Made by a program: the position numbers and the translations under genes
Notes under the pieces: generated by a model
Told to the model about the DNA's origin: nothing
The model's input: only the letters and a program-made list of their open reading frames with translations
Databases searched by the model: none
DNA from: Apostichopus japonicus
Lineage: Eukaryota; Echinodermata; Holothuroidea; Aspidochirotida; Stichopodidae
Assembly: GCF_037975245.1 (NCBI RefSeq)
Contig: NC_092574.1
Location: 9,275,713 to 9,339,712 of the forward strand
Direction: 5' to 3'
DNA: 64,000 nucleotides
Shown: positions 51,335-63,421 of the stretch, piece after piece
Numbering within the stretch: the first letter of the stretch is position 1
Layout: each line of letters opens with the position of its first letter

Positions 51335-54300
51335 GTATGTAAAGATTCCAACTATCAGAGCAAGGGATTTCAAAACTCTGGCTCAAATTTCATCTGTTTA
51401 TAAATTCTGTATCACATTGACTATTGTCATCTAATGTAATTTGTTGGTTTTTGTTTGGTAGTGAGTAGTGACTATTCTTGAGTTTTAGTTTGAGATGTCC
51501 ACAACAATAAAAGAGGAGTAGTACATAGTCAAGATAAAACAAGGTGGTAGAGCAGGACTGAAAAAGCATTAGCTTGTACGAGCAGTCCCCCTGACACAAA
51601 AATTCATTTCCTTCATTTGAAAGAATTATCATCTGTAAAGTTAACTTTAAATCAACACAACCAGTTTGCCTTTATTATGGTCATAAATGTAACATTTATG
51701 AAAGTAATAAGAAAATTCTACCTCTTTACAAGTAACTTGTTAGTAAGAATATGACAGCTCTTATAGATGGAGCAATGTCCCTGGATAAACTGAACTAAAA
51801 TATCTTTAGTTTTGACCACAAGAGAAAGAGATTGATTCTCATAGCATTTTCAACAAGAAAAGAAAGTATGATGATGTAATTTTTCTCAATGGGCCAGGGT
51901 GGAAGGGCCAGGGGGGGGGGCGGATGCGGAGGGAAGGAGACAAATTGTTGCAAACCCAAGCTATTGTTGTAGGAGTGATGTATCTTGAAAGGCACTTTTA
52001 ACACAGACTTTTCTATTACACTGTTCTGAGTTTACTGTATACCCATTGACTATGTTTACTAGCAGTCACTTTAAAGATCACTTAGTTCCTGTTGACATTA
52101 TGTAGTCTAATTTACCTCTGTTTTATGTCAGCATGCTCTGCCATTCGTCGACGACTCCTTCCAACCAGCGCCAAGTTCACTGTTCGGCACCACCCCTGGC
52201 ACCCAGCTGGCAGGAAAGGTGGACAAGTGGTTGAGACCGAGTGAGTTACACGAGCACAAAGACAACCCCACCACACCCTGGAAGGTCTTTCGTTTACCGG
52301 TGTCCCCGGCAGACATCTCGCAGGGACTTCTTGGGGATTGTTGGTGAGTTAGAAGAGATTGAGAGGTTATGTCACCATTTTGTTCATTTATTTCTTTAAT
52401 GTTTAGGTTGACTTGCTTTGTTTGATGCCACTGTTTTCAGAGGCTGTCACTGAAATGACAATCAAGTTGCGAACGACTGGGTATTGCTGCAAACTGTGTA
52501 GACGATGCAGCAGATATCTACGGTGTTTTAATTTATATATTTCCTTTAATTTGTATATTCCCTTTATAATTCGTTTATATCCTTTAATTTGTATATTCCT
52601 TTAATTTGTAGATTTCCTTTTATTTGTAGATTTCCTTTAATTTGTTTTTCCTTTAATTTGTATATTTCTTAAATTTCTATATTTCCTTTCATTTGTATAT
52701 GTCCTTTAAATTGTATATTTCCTTTAATTTCTATATTTCCTTTAATTTCTATATTTCCTTTGATTTGTATATTTCCTTTATCTTGTATATTTCCTTTAAT
52801 TTCTATATTTCCTTTAATTTCTATATATTACTGTAGGTTGTTATGCAGTTAATATGCAGTTAATATTACAAGAATGTTTTTTTGTTTTTCATCTGACAAT
52901 GGAAATTCTCTGAATGTTACAGGTTTCTCAGTGCCCTTTCAGTTCTAGCAGAAAAACCTGAGTTGCTGGAACAGATCATGATAACCAAAGAGATAAATAG
53001 TGAGGGCGCCTATCAAGTTCGCCTTTGCAACGATGGACGCTGGCAAACCATACTAATTGATGATTTGCTACCAGCAACTAATCATGGGTTGCTAGTGTGC
53101 TCAAAGGTATCATGCTGTAATTGTTTAGCAATCTATTTTCCATTTTCTTTATTTTGTCCTTAAAGTTTTTCTTAAAGGGCATTTCCCCTTTAGAGTGTGA
53201 AACATTCATATTCTTTAGCTCTGAGACTTAAAAACAGCTGCCAATACAGTAGTCTATTAATGTAATAAACCGATAACTTTCTTGGAAGTTAGTTGTTAAA
53301 AACATGGCCTACATTATATTATTCATTCATTCAGTTTATTCATAAATGCAAACAGCAATTGAGCAGATACCATGTTAAGAGAAATACGGGCAGCCCAGTT
53401 GCATGCAAACTTTGAAGACTACCATATCATTCCCTGATGGTAACAGCTTCACAAAGAAAATGATCTTTATCATCTTGTATCATGTTTAGTTATTTCTCAC
53501 GAGCCCGTGCACGACTGTTGAAATTTTATGAGAAATGTCTGTGGGCAGAGATCTCAGACAACTACAACTTGACTAGATTGCAGTTACATTTGCATCACTG
53601 ATGATCAATATTTCTCTACTTCAAGGCTAAAAGGAAACAGCTCTGGGTGCCCCTGATTGAGAAAGCGCTCGCCAAGATGAACGGCTCGTACGAAGCCCTC
53701 ATCTCTGGTCGTTGCTGGGAGGGTCTGGCGACATTAACAGGAGCTTCTTGCGAAACTGTGAAACTACAAAGTCAGTACCCACGAGAATGTCAAATTTGAC
53801 CAAAATTTTTCTTTTTAATTTTTTTAAATTGTTTTTTATTTTAAATTTTTATATCAAGTAAGTTGGCTTTCCCAGTGTTCAGGTGTTTATTTCTTCAGAG
53901 GAAATAACCTGAACGGAAATAATTAGTAGTTAAGCATTTGCTAGCCACTCAGGATTCACCTTGATATGAAATGATTCTCACACGCTCTTAATATTAAATC
54001 TCAAAAGTGAACTGTATCAGGAGGATTAAGGAAATGTCAAATTGAACATTTGCTAACCATTTGAATAATTCGCTAACGTCCCAATTTTACTCACTGTTGA
54101 AAATGACTCCTTGATGTATCATTCAGAATTATTCATTTTTGCTTTTCCAATTGCTAAACCAATCAAGGCTCCCTATGTCTCAAACAGTTACCCACTTCTG
54201 TGCTATGCAGATTTTTGTTTGTACCAGTGAAACTATAAAAAGCCGTATGCCAGCTCGTAACTCCTTAAACGTCTTGTTCACATTACCCTGCTCCTGTCCT

Positions 54301-57300
54301 TCATCAGAATCCTCAGCAGATTATCGCCAGCGTGGAAGATTTGTCATTTACCGACTCGATTATGATTCAATCATAGAGGATTCAAACTCCTCCATCAGCA
54401 CCACAGTGCAGCTTTGATAGACGTTGGACAAACCGTCCCTTATGCACGTCTAGTTAAATGTTTTCCGACAATCTCTATCGTGATTTCTTTTCACTAGGTA
54501 GCGAAGAAAACTCAGTTAATGAAAGTCTGATTTGGGCGACAATACTCAGCTCCAAGGAAGCAGGGTAAGTATTTCTATAGCTTCTCCAATGGCCAATAAA
54601 AGAAATTTGATAATGATGACTATTCATTAAGATATTTGGAAAGTGTGAGAAATGTTTCTCATTGACTCAGGACATGTGACATCCAAAATATTGAGTTTCA
54701 TAATTTCATAACTCTAATTATGTAGTGACAGCTCTCAAGAAAGGAGGGCTTCCTATGAGGCAAATGTTTCTCTCAATGTCAATCATACACCCATAAATGG
54801 ATGCTTCTCTTCTACAGATGCCCCCCTCTACCCCCTTCCCCAAGCGCAAAGTTACAAACTTCAGTACTTTTTAATCGAGAGAGTAATATCAGCTAGAATA
54901 AAAAAATTAAAAAAAGGTTTTGTGCTCAGGTAGAAGATGTGGCATTGGGAACACAAGCAGCTTGTAATATCTATATTCTCCTGCGGTATTTGCCTCACAA
55001 TTCGTTTTCTTTTTTTGATGGTTCAGCTTCCTGATGGGTGCCTCCTGTGGTGGGGGCAATATGAAGGTGGATGAACAGCTGTACCAGTCGCTGGGACTGA
55101 GACGTAGACACTCCTATTCTGTTCTGGATGTTCAGGATATCTGTGGAAACAGGTTTGTCATTTCTTTGTTCCTGTGTTTATTATATTTTTAACCAGATTT
55201 TATTCCTTTCCAGGTGGCAAGAGGATTCTATGCGATGGTGATGGTGTGTGTGTGACACCTAGTCGTAAACATGGTTGAACAGTCATACTTGGTGTGCGGC
55301 TCTTGCTTTTTACAAGAATCTTATTGAAGGTCAAAGGTCATTTGAGGTCAACAGAGGTCAAAGTCTGACAAACATGATAACTTCCAAAGTAAAGCTTGGA
55401 TGAAGTTCATACTTTGATAGTTAAGTCTAGAACCTTACTGATCACTTAAAGTCAGTAATGACCAATACTTAGAAAATCTTGTTTTTCGGTTTTTACCGTT
55501 TATTATTCTTATGCCAAGAAGGAAAGGAATCACATAGCCAAAGTGGCGTCCTACTTTCCTGTTACTTCCATCTGCAATGTTAGTCCTTCATAAACTTCAA
55601 TTTTTAAGAAGCTGTCTGATATAAGCAGATTTTTGCTCAGCGGAGAACTAGATCGATGTGTAAGAGTGAGCAGTAATTGCCATTGGTCTTCAGACTTCAA
55701 TAAGCCTTATATAATATTCCCATTCACAAAGCATCTATATCACTGAGACATTGAAATCATTTTAATATAATACTGTATTAGTTCTTCGATAGCTCAGATC
55801 CTTCTGAAACTTTCATCAAGTTTTTAGCCTGCTGCATTTATGAGGAGGCAACACTGACTATTGGCTTTGTATTTTGTCATCATTGTTTGCATGCAGACTC
55901 CTGAGGCTTCGTAACCCATGGGGCCGCTTCTCGTGGAATGGAGACTGGTCGGACAACTCATCAAAGTGGACCCCTGCCCTCAGAGATGCCCTTGGGGCCC
56001 ACGAAGCAAGAGGTGGCGTGTTTTGGATATCCTTAGCAGATATCCTCAAGTAAGACATGTCAGACATTTCATTTCTATTAGTCATATGAAGTTAAAATAT
56101 CTTGTAGATTAAGCACACTACCTCTAACCTTGTGAAAGCTGGCAATATAATCTTACTTGCATCAAAGATTTCCCATACCTCCCACCCTCCCTCTCACCCT
56201 GCTCGACATTCAGGCACATTCCTGGCTATCTCACCAGGGTTCTCAGGGCATTTGGTAAGACATTACTTTCCGACCAGTTTATCTACTCCATTATAATTAA
56301 ATATAATAGTAAACAGACCAAAGTGGAGTTCCCTCTGGGGATACTTTGAGAAGCCTCTCTTGAGAGGAAAATATTATAATAAGTTAACAATCACTCGGAA
56401 ACCTGGTTCAAAGCTGTTTCCATTTTCTAATCTCAAATTTTGAAGTGCAGTCGTAATTTCGCCTGGGGAATTTTCCTCGCCCTTAATACTAGTAAACATG
56501 ATTCTGTTATAAAAATGCCTTTATAAGTGTAGCTATGTCTCCCATTAACAGGTACTTTGACACCATCGATATCAGCAAACTTCATCCAGGCTGGTCTGAA
56601 GTGAGAGTGGACGGTTCGTTTCCAGCCTCCGCCTCAGATCCCTGTAAGGTTACCGTGGTGACACTGGACAGGCCGACGGAGGTTGACTTTACACTTTACC
56701 AAACATGGAGGTAATAATTGCATCTTCTATCAGCCTGTGTACGGACATAGGGGATTTTTCAACTATGTTAAATAGCAGTTTAGCCAGACAGCAATTTAGT
56801 ACCAGGATTTGCTTGCAAGCTGCGAAATTTAAGTTTTAATATGGTTCTTGTCAGGGTTATAGTTAAAGCCAACAGATATCATTTGTGCAAATTGGGTAAC
56901 AGTGACTTTTGGTTTTGGTCATTTTTCAAACATTTTATGATAGTACTTTTCATGAGTTTTCACATATCCGAATAGGAAGTATAACAAAAGCCAGTTAAGG
57001 GCTTCAAGCATATTTATACTACTTCACTAACTGCATGGCACAGTAGTATTGAGCTGAGGACATCTATCGTGTTATGGGAAGTGTCTACAATGTAAAACTG
57101 TCTGGTTCCTATAAAACCTAAGAGATATAACAAAGGCTGGTGAAGGGCTTTCAGCATATTTATACTACTTCACTAACTGCATGGCACAATGTTTGTATGT
57201 ATGTATGTGTGTATGTATGTATATTAGATCCTCCTGCAAGCAGGAACTCGCGAAGAAGCCTCATTGGCTTATCAAATCCGCACGCTGACCGAAGTCAGTC

Positions 57301-59730
57301 TCTTACATTCATATTTAACGTCCATGATTATGAATTGTTAATTGTCAACAACTCTGTAACAGGACGACATACATTAATCTGGGAGCAACTTGAACCGGGG
57401 ATACCTTATGATTGAAAGGCACCCGGCGTTAACCACTGAGCTAACACTCCAATAGTATTAAGCTGAGCATATCTATCTTGTTATCGGAAGTTACCATGTA
57501 CAACTGTCTGGTTCCTATAAACACCAACTTAAATCTCAGCAACAATTGACAACAGAGTGGTTGCTCTTTTACCTCCCTCTCTTCTGTCCTACCTATCATC
57601 CTTTGCTTAAGTTTATAAACCAAACTAAACTTTTATCAATATTCTGGTTTTTTAATTTTGTGTTAATATTCTAGGAAATCCGAGAAACTCACAGACGTCC
57701 CATCCGACCTCTTGATCATGGTCGTCAGAGCTAATGGAGACCAAGTCATCGGCGAGCCGAGAGTAGTCGCCTTCGCTCGCCGTCAGTTGAGAGCTTTCGT
57801 ATCCTGCAGTGCGATGTTAGAACCCGGGGATTACATTGTGCTTTGCTGTAGCTTTAACAATCTAAAACTTAATCAACAGTACACAGGTAACCTCTTGTTT
57901 GTTGTTCTTTTTTGCTTTTCTTTTTTAATGTTATTGCTTTTGCTTCCCATTTCCAATGTTAGTTTGAAGAAACATTCAGGATTTTCTCTCTCGATATCCT
58001 TGGTAAGATTTCTTCTATTTCATCTCAAGAGGCCCCTTCATCTTGGAGTGTATATCATTCAGTCAACATTTGAAATCACAATAACAAATCACTATAGCTT
58101 TATTGTCTTCTATTGTTCCTCACAACAATAATGATAATCATAATCAGGCAGTTATTTCTACGACGCTGAAGCGAACCACGTATGTAGGAGAAGCCAGTTA
58201 TCGAACCCAAACCTCCTGATTGCTAGCCTCATTGCTTCAAATGCCTCCAACATTTATCCACTCGGCCTGACCACTGGTGGAAGTCAATATTCACAAAATG
58301 ATTTGCTTCTTGGATTTATATTCCAGGAGTCACTCTTCTTCCCTACGTCGTAGCTATGCACAGTTCAAGGCCATTGATGTACACCTCAGCAATGAGACCG
58401 TATTCTCTCATCGCCCAAACCATCATAGCTTTGGCTGTTCAGAAAGGCAATCGGCATGAGGTAAGAATGGAGTACGTGAGATGTCATTGTAAGGGATTTG
58501 CAGCAGGGACTTGTATCCTGACTTAATATTAAAGGATATCAAAGAAGTACCATGCTTTGACCTGTTCCTGGTTACATGCTGTGCAATGCAACAAATCCAC
58601 AGTGCTTTAACTGTATTTTTGTGTGGTTTCAAATTCCAGTGAACCCGTTTGAAGAATATAATGTTGTATTACTCTCTCCAAAATTCTGTAAATTGGTCAA
58701 TCAACATGTCTGACATTTGCAAGGCATTATAAAATTTTCAAGCTCCGACATAGCTAAGTTGAGTCTCAATGATTCCATCATAAAGATGCTATTCTATGGT
58801 TGACATCTCTGATTTGGATAGATTGATTGTTTAATGTTGTTCTTGTCCTTCCATTGTAGGGTAGAGAAGGTGTCACATGCTACTACCTGAGTAAAGGCTG
58901 GTCCGGTGCTATCATCGTGGTGGAGAATCGGTATCCCGACCATCACCTTCACGTACGCTGTGACTGCAACGGAAGCTTTAACGTTGTGTCGTCACGAGGA
59001 ACATTAGTCGTTGCTGACAGCATTCCACCGTTGCATAGGTAAGAAATTAATTTGGAAGTAACCTTTAGCTCACATGATGTCATTTGACAAGCCGATATGT
59101 ATCCATCTACCATTCCCTCCTGCAGTCCACGTTTTACCAACAGCACCAGCAACAGAGCCCAGCATTATTAAAGTCGAATCAGTATTTAGCATGTGTTGCT
59201 TCCTTTCCAGTTATCACTATGAAATTATCTTTAAATTTGCTAGAACATTTCGAACTGAGTCATACTGCATATTTGTAACTGATCACTTCATTTTAAAGAC
59301 TCTGGTCGAGTCATGGACACCAATCGCAGATGGTTACATCTTCGTGAGAGAGAAAGAGTGGTAGAGTCACTTCACTTCTCACATTAGCGATACAAGTCAT
59401 GACTCATTGCAACACTGGCACACAGACACACAGTAGTTCAAGAAACATGGACTAACTAACCCATCTCTTTTTTCATCTCCCCCTTCTTTCAAGAAACATG
59501 GACTAATCCAACTTTTTTTTTCATCTCCCCCTTCTTGTTTTTTCTCTATTTGCAGGCAAATTGTGATCATTCTCTCTCAGTGTGTGGAGACCGGTTACAG
59601 TATTAGACATCACATCGTTAACCGTATGTCACCTAGGCCAGACCTCAAGGACTGGGGTCCTCCCAGAGCTAAACATGTGCCTGAGCTGCATGAAGAGGTC
59701 TTTGCATTGCATAGCCCGCAGCCACTGTAG
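50309..59730 (+). CDS. CAPN15: Calpain-15-like cysteine protease (small optic lobes homologue)
   Basis: Twelve coding exons: 50309-51334, 52132-52343, 52923-53106, 53626-53770, 54498-54564, 55027-55152, 55897-56049, 56552-56710, 57675-57886, 58327-58460, 58860-59038, 59556-59730. They sum to 2,772 bp (923 aa), all GT-AG and in phase. Five zinc-binding modules (Cys pairs near 11, 113, 168, 245, 275) precede a calpain core with Cys412 (GLLGDCW), His573 ([10 protein letters not shown]) and Asn593 (LRLRNPWG), then the SOL-homology C-terminus. This order is that of the calpain-15/SOLH family of non-classical, intracellular calpains without EF hands. The start is the Met of [11 protein letters not shown]; an upstream in-frame Met (50237) is probably in the 5' UTR or an intron. 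Shorter than the vertebrate protein, mainly in linkers. Confidence 0.92.
52132..53106 (+). CDS. CAPN15: CAPN15-like exons 2-3: catalytic cysteine
   Basis: Exons 52132-52343 and 52923-53106. The junction splits the Trp codon of [21 protein letters not shown], so the active-site Cys is the second-last codon of exon 2. Exon 3 continues [20 protein letters not shown], typical of the calpain PC1 half-domain. Confidence 0.9.
52515..52830 (+). repeat. Minisatellite in CAPN15-like intron 2
   Basis: About 18 imperfect units of TTTCCTTTAATTTGTATA / TTTCCTTTAATTTCTATA, period 17-18 bp. Confidence 0.9.
53626..56049 (+). CDS. CAPN15: CAPN15-like exons 4-7: remainder of protease core
   Basis: Exons 53626-53770, 54498-54564, 55027-55152 and 55897-56049. 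They encode [34 protein letters not shown], the His-bearing segment after [13 protein letters not shown], and [17 protein letters not shown] with the catalytic Asn. Exon 4 ends at a slightly weak donor, A|GTCAGT; the next exon restores the frame exactly. Confidence 0.9.
55328..55360 (+). other. Cluster of four AGGTCA half-sites
   Basis: AGGTCA at 55328, 55335, 55345 and 55355, giving one DR1 and two DR4 spacings, in intron 6 of the CAPN15-like gene. It lies in sequence that looks like a dispersed repeat. Nuclear-receptor binding would be possible; no evidence of use. Confidence 0.5.
56552..59730 (+). CDS. CAPN15: CAPN15-like exons 8-12: C-terminal and SOL-homology region
   Basis: Exons 56552-56710, 57675-57886, 58327-58460, 58860-59038 and 59556-59730 encode the calpain beta-sandwich-like part and the family-specific C-terminus, including [40 protein letters not shown] and [12 protein letters not shown]...SIPPLHRQ. 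Stop TAG at 59728-59730. Confidence 0.9.
56975..57530 (+). repeat. Tandem duplication interrupted by a SINE
   Basis: Unit 1 (about 56978-57118) and unit 2 (about 57123-57190 plus 57450-57523) share TATTTATACTACTTCACTAA, GCATGGCACA, ATCTATC and AACTGTCTGGTTCCTATAAA. Unit 2 is split by the element at 57191-57449. Confidence 0.85.
57191..57449 (-). mobile_element. tRNA-derived SINE
   Basis: Minus strand: A box TAGCTCAGTGG (complement of 57433-57443), B box GGTTCAAGTT (complement of 57387-57396), a body of about 150 bp, and a (TACA)n tail at 57191-57225. Short CAAT repeats at both junctions. The intact neighbouring unit shows the empty site. Confidence 0.75.
58125..58280 (-). mobile_element. tRNA-derived SINE (Leu/Ser-type head)
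   Basis: Minus strand: GTCAGGCCGAGTGGATAA (A box, about 58255-58269) and GGGTTCGATAA (B box, about 58198-58208), with the longer spacing of a class II tRNA, followed by a TGATTATCATTATT tail. In intron 9 of the CAPN15-like gene. Confidence 0.6.
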
Positions 59731-62500
59731 TCGCAACAAGGTGCGCTGTTTATAGTCTGTTCTACCTCTTTCTATGTGGGACGTGTGGGATGTTATGAAG
59801 TCTTGGAAAACATTAGAAAGGATTATGTACCCGCAGAATAATAATCTGGTACAACAGTAATTTACCGAATAGTTTAACATATCTAAAATTTTCTGATCTG
59901 GTACCCAAAGTGTTTGAGTACTGGGAGATTCACATATATGACCTGTTCTGGTCTGGTACTCTGAGAGTATGCTACAGGAACTACATGTCAGATTGTACTC
60001 TACATTAATGGGAATTTATTATAATATATTATTAATGAATGTTCAATCTTTCAGTTTACTACTTAAATAAACATGAATTTGGGCTGTGGTCCTCCAACTT
60101 TGGTAGAGGGGTTTAAATGACAATTTAGCAGTAATGAAAGAAATATAGGAAATGAATATTAGTGACAATTTTCAGAGAAATTATAGGATAAAACTTCATT
60201 GTGATTGGTGGATTGGCAAAGGAGACGAATTGTGGTTGGTGGATTGGAAATGAATTGTGAAAGGAAACAGGAGTAAAACAATGCATTTGATAGGATATAT
60301 CTGTCATATATCTGAAATTGTAGCAGAAATTATTTAAATACTATTGGCATTATTAACAGCACAGTAGGTGTAGCACTGTACAGTAAAACTTGTAATTACA
60401 GGAATTATCTTGACTGACGGCTTTAATAGATCTTGTAAAAATCTTGTATAATCAGATTTAATGGTAATGTATGGTACTATTTCGTTATGACATCTTCAAA
60501 ATTTGATACATATTCAGGTTAGCTTTTTCCTGAGCCAAAGTAGCTTGCCATTTCAAGGGGGCTGTGCATGCCCCCTTGTTAATACCAAAAAGGAAACAGA
60601 ACTGCGCCTATTGTCATCAATTCCTACAAATACATTGTCACAAGTTTTGGTCTTAACCACTTTGGATACTAGCAGTATGAAGTAGTGTACATCAAGGTTT
60701 CATCCCATCACATAGAAATCCTCTTCAAAGAATTTTTTGAGATGGTTAAGGCAATTATAAGATGAACAAAACATCGTTCCAAGTTTTAAACGTAACAGTT
60801 GGAAAGTAAAAATTGTTTCTTATAATGAATTTGGATATTTGTTTACCTATCATTTTATAATCACTGCTGATGATGGATTTATTTTATCTGCAATTATGAT
60901 GTGTGCAATTTTTACATAAATAAATTAACTTGTTTTGATAAAGTATGAACTTACTGAGAACTTATAGGGCTTCCTGATAGATTTTTTAATTTCCTTTTTT
61001 TGCATTGTGACAGAGAAATAAGAGATTAATTTGAAAGTAATGTACAGTTTTGTTTCATTTTAGGGTAATACTATCATATTTTCCAAAACTTGGTTTGTAT
61101 ATCATTTGGTCAGTATGTCAATGTTCAGTATGTATGTCAGTATTCTCAACTGCACGATTGAAGTATTTGTATAAAGAATCATTTGACCGATAATAAACAT
61201 TTTCTTTATTTGAAGACAGACAAATTTTTTACCTAGTTTCTGATTCATCTTTACTCTCATAATCATATTTTTAAACAAGGTTTTCTCAATATTCAGATTT
61301 TAAGAGAGCCTGCACAAATTATTTCTGGTTGTGAAATTGTTGAAATTTATTAGAAAGTTGTGAAATTTTCATATGACAAAAGAACAAAATTAGGATTTTA
61401 TAAAAGCAATGATGAATATTTTCTTTTGCCTCCTTTCTAAATGTTGAATTTGTCTTGTAAGTCCTGAAATGCTACACTTTGGGACAATATTGTACTTTCA
61501 ACAAAACCAAATCATACACAAGCTCATGACCACTGGGTCATAAGATCATATAAATATAATAACAATGACCGCAAGTTGTCAATTTTAATTCGTTGAAGGG
61601 TTTCACTTGGTTTAGACAAACAGTAGAAACCCAATTAGAAACACAAGAACTACTCTCAACTATAATATAAACAAGTTCACCATGGCTGTGGTAACAAATG
61701 AACCATGACTATCTAACAAAACCCAAAAATGCCCCATGACTGGAAGAACAATATTTCATTATTTTAAAGAACATTACAAATGTTTCATCTTGCCTAAAGT
61801 TTCCTGGAACAGTGATGATAATGAATCAAATTCCAAAGTCCTAAATTGTGACTGCGCTTTTCCAAAATGAAACTCATCACTTTATTTGGTACATGCAAAT
61901 ATTATTTCCGTATTTCTCGAATGACAAAACGCCTGCATTTTCATAAACTGAGGGTACAGGTTCAGAGAAGTTGCATAAAAAGAATTGATGAACAGAAGAC
62001 AAAATCAAAACAAAGAGACCAGAGACATTTTTTTGTAATATTTTTTATTTCTCTTTTTTTTTAACCAGAAGTTTGCACTTCTTCGATTTTTATTTAAAGG
62101 TAACACCCTCTCAAAGAGTCATGCAGGTTTCTTCCTCTGCTGGCTAACCTCCTCGCTGCATTAACTTCTTCCAGACCTTAAAATCAGGCCAACAATCGTA
62201 CACAATTAAAAGCAATTTTCAGACTAAGATTGGAGAGCAACAAAAAAAAAAAACACGTACGGTGAATGTCAACAAATGCGAGTGATCCTACCATCCGTGA
62301 TGTGATATTATTTTTGTGATATTTGGGAGCAAAGTGACCCATCAACAAACAGACATAATAATTATTGCATAGCATACCGGTGCAAAAAAACGAAGGAAAA
62401 TAAAGAGAAGCATTTTAATCAGTACTATTTCCATCATGTCATTAAAGAAACTTCATCTTATCGCTGAATATCTGTACCTGATTATCCTTTATCAAATTTG
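59731..62500 (+). other. 3' flank of CAPN15-like gene, shared with the left duplicate
   Basis: From about 60083 to 62480 it matches 39262-42860 in order, with the 196-bp unit present once. It probably includes 3' UTR or downstream DNA. No long open frame is conserved between the two copies, so coding use is unlikely. Confidence 0.6.
60554..60578. other. Perfect hairpin (right copy)
   Basis: Same 9-bp stem and 7-nt loop as 39756-39780, unchanged. Confidence 0.6.
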
Positions 62501-62730
62501 AAGCAAAAATTTGGGCAATCTATGAATTATTCTTTCCCCCTTTCTGTTAAGAGTTTGTCAATATTGACGAACCATAACATCTCTTGGAATTAGAGCTTTT
62601 ATCTTTTCACTGAATATCTGTCTTTTTTATCATCCTTTTATTTCACATCTGAAGCAAGATGTGGGCAAACTATGAAAGCTTTTTTCTGCATTGGTTAAAG
62701 TTTTGTCAAAGATATTGACAAACGGTCTAT
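62460..62730 (+). repeat. Imperfect tandem duplication, about 155 bp
   Basis: CACTGAATATCTGT / CGCTGAATATCTGT, TGAAGCAA..TTGGGCAA / TGAAGCAAGATGTGGGCAA, and TTTGTCAA..ATATTGAC occur twice in order. Starts at the edge of the duplicated calpain flank. Confidence 0.6.
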
Positions 62731-63342
62731 ACGCAGTGGAAAACAGATGTAACTGGGGCTGGTCCAAGCAGACATCTACTGATTTTTTAATTGACTAAAT
62801 CACTAATTTTTGACTCATTAGAGTGGATAGCAGCAGAATTCTAATTGAAAAATAAAAAATGCTTTTACACTCCTTTAGCTTTTCCCTTTGGGTTGTCAGC
62901 AGCATTCTTCTTTAACTCTTTTCCCGATTACCGTTGCCTTTCTCCAAACTTAGTCTGGCTAAATAATAACCATGTTTAAACACTACCTTAAACCACCTCA
63001 AAACTGCATGTTTTATGAGAAAAGTTGAAAATTTGACGTTTAAAGTTGTCAAGATTGATAGTTAGCACTCTGGGCTTTAAAACAAGGAGACTCGCAGAGG
63101 CTTCACAGTGTCAGAATCGGTTCCTTGGGCCAATTTCATAGCAGCCGCACCCAGTCGTGGTGCGCTGCCGAAAGAGGCGTATAGTCGCACTTCGTAAACG
63201 AAGTTTATGGCATTTAAAAGTCGTAGTCGGGTATAATAGGAGTGTGCTTCATGGGAGATAACTCGACCAATCAGGCGTCCACTCTCTTATAATCATTTCT
63301 TTCGACTGATGAGAGAGTATGCTATAAAATAGCGATACTTAC

Positions 63343-63421
63343 AACTCACGGAAAGATTTGGATTTCGTTGAATCCAGAGAGAAAATATTCTCGATGGCAC
63401 AAAAACAACATGCCTCTACCA
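63343..63421 (-). CDS. Candidate LRR N-cap exon of a third paralogue
   Basis: Between a TTTAG acceptor and a GTAAGT donor the frame reads VEACCFCAIENIFSLDSTKS and on to KSFREL. Phase 1 in and 2 out, and an EAC..C start, match the N-cap exons of both LRR genes, but it is shorter (79 bp) and lacks the IPxxIP core. No LRR exons were recognised downstream (62500-63342), so it may be a relic or belong to an unrelated gene that starts beyond 64000. Confidence 0.35.

Noticed and set aside
59074-59364. Alternative last exon of the calpain-15-like gene
   Set aside because: It lies in the intron after 59038; the canonical exon at 59556 continues the frame and family similarity.
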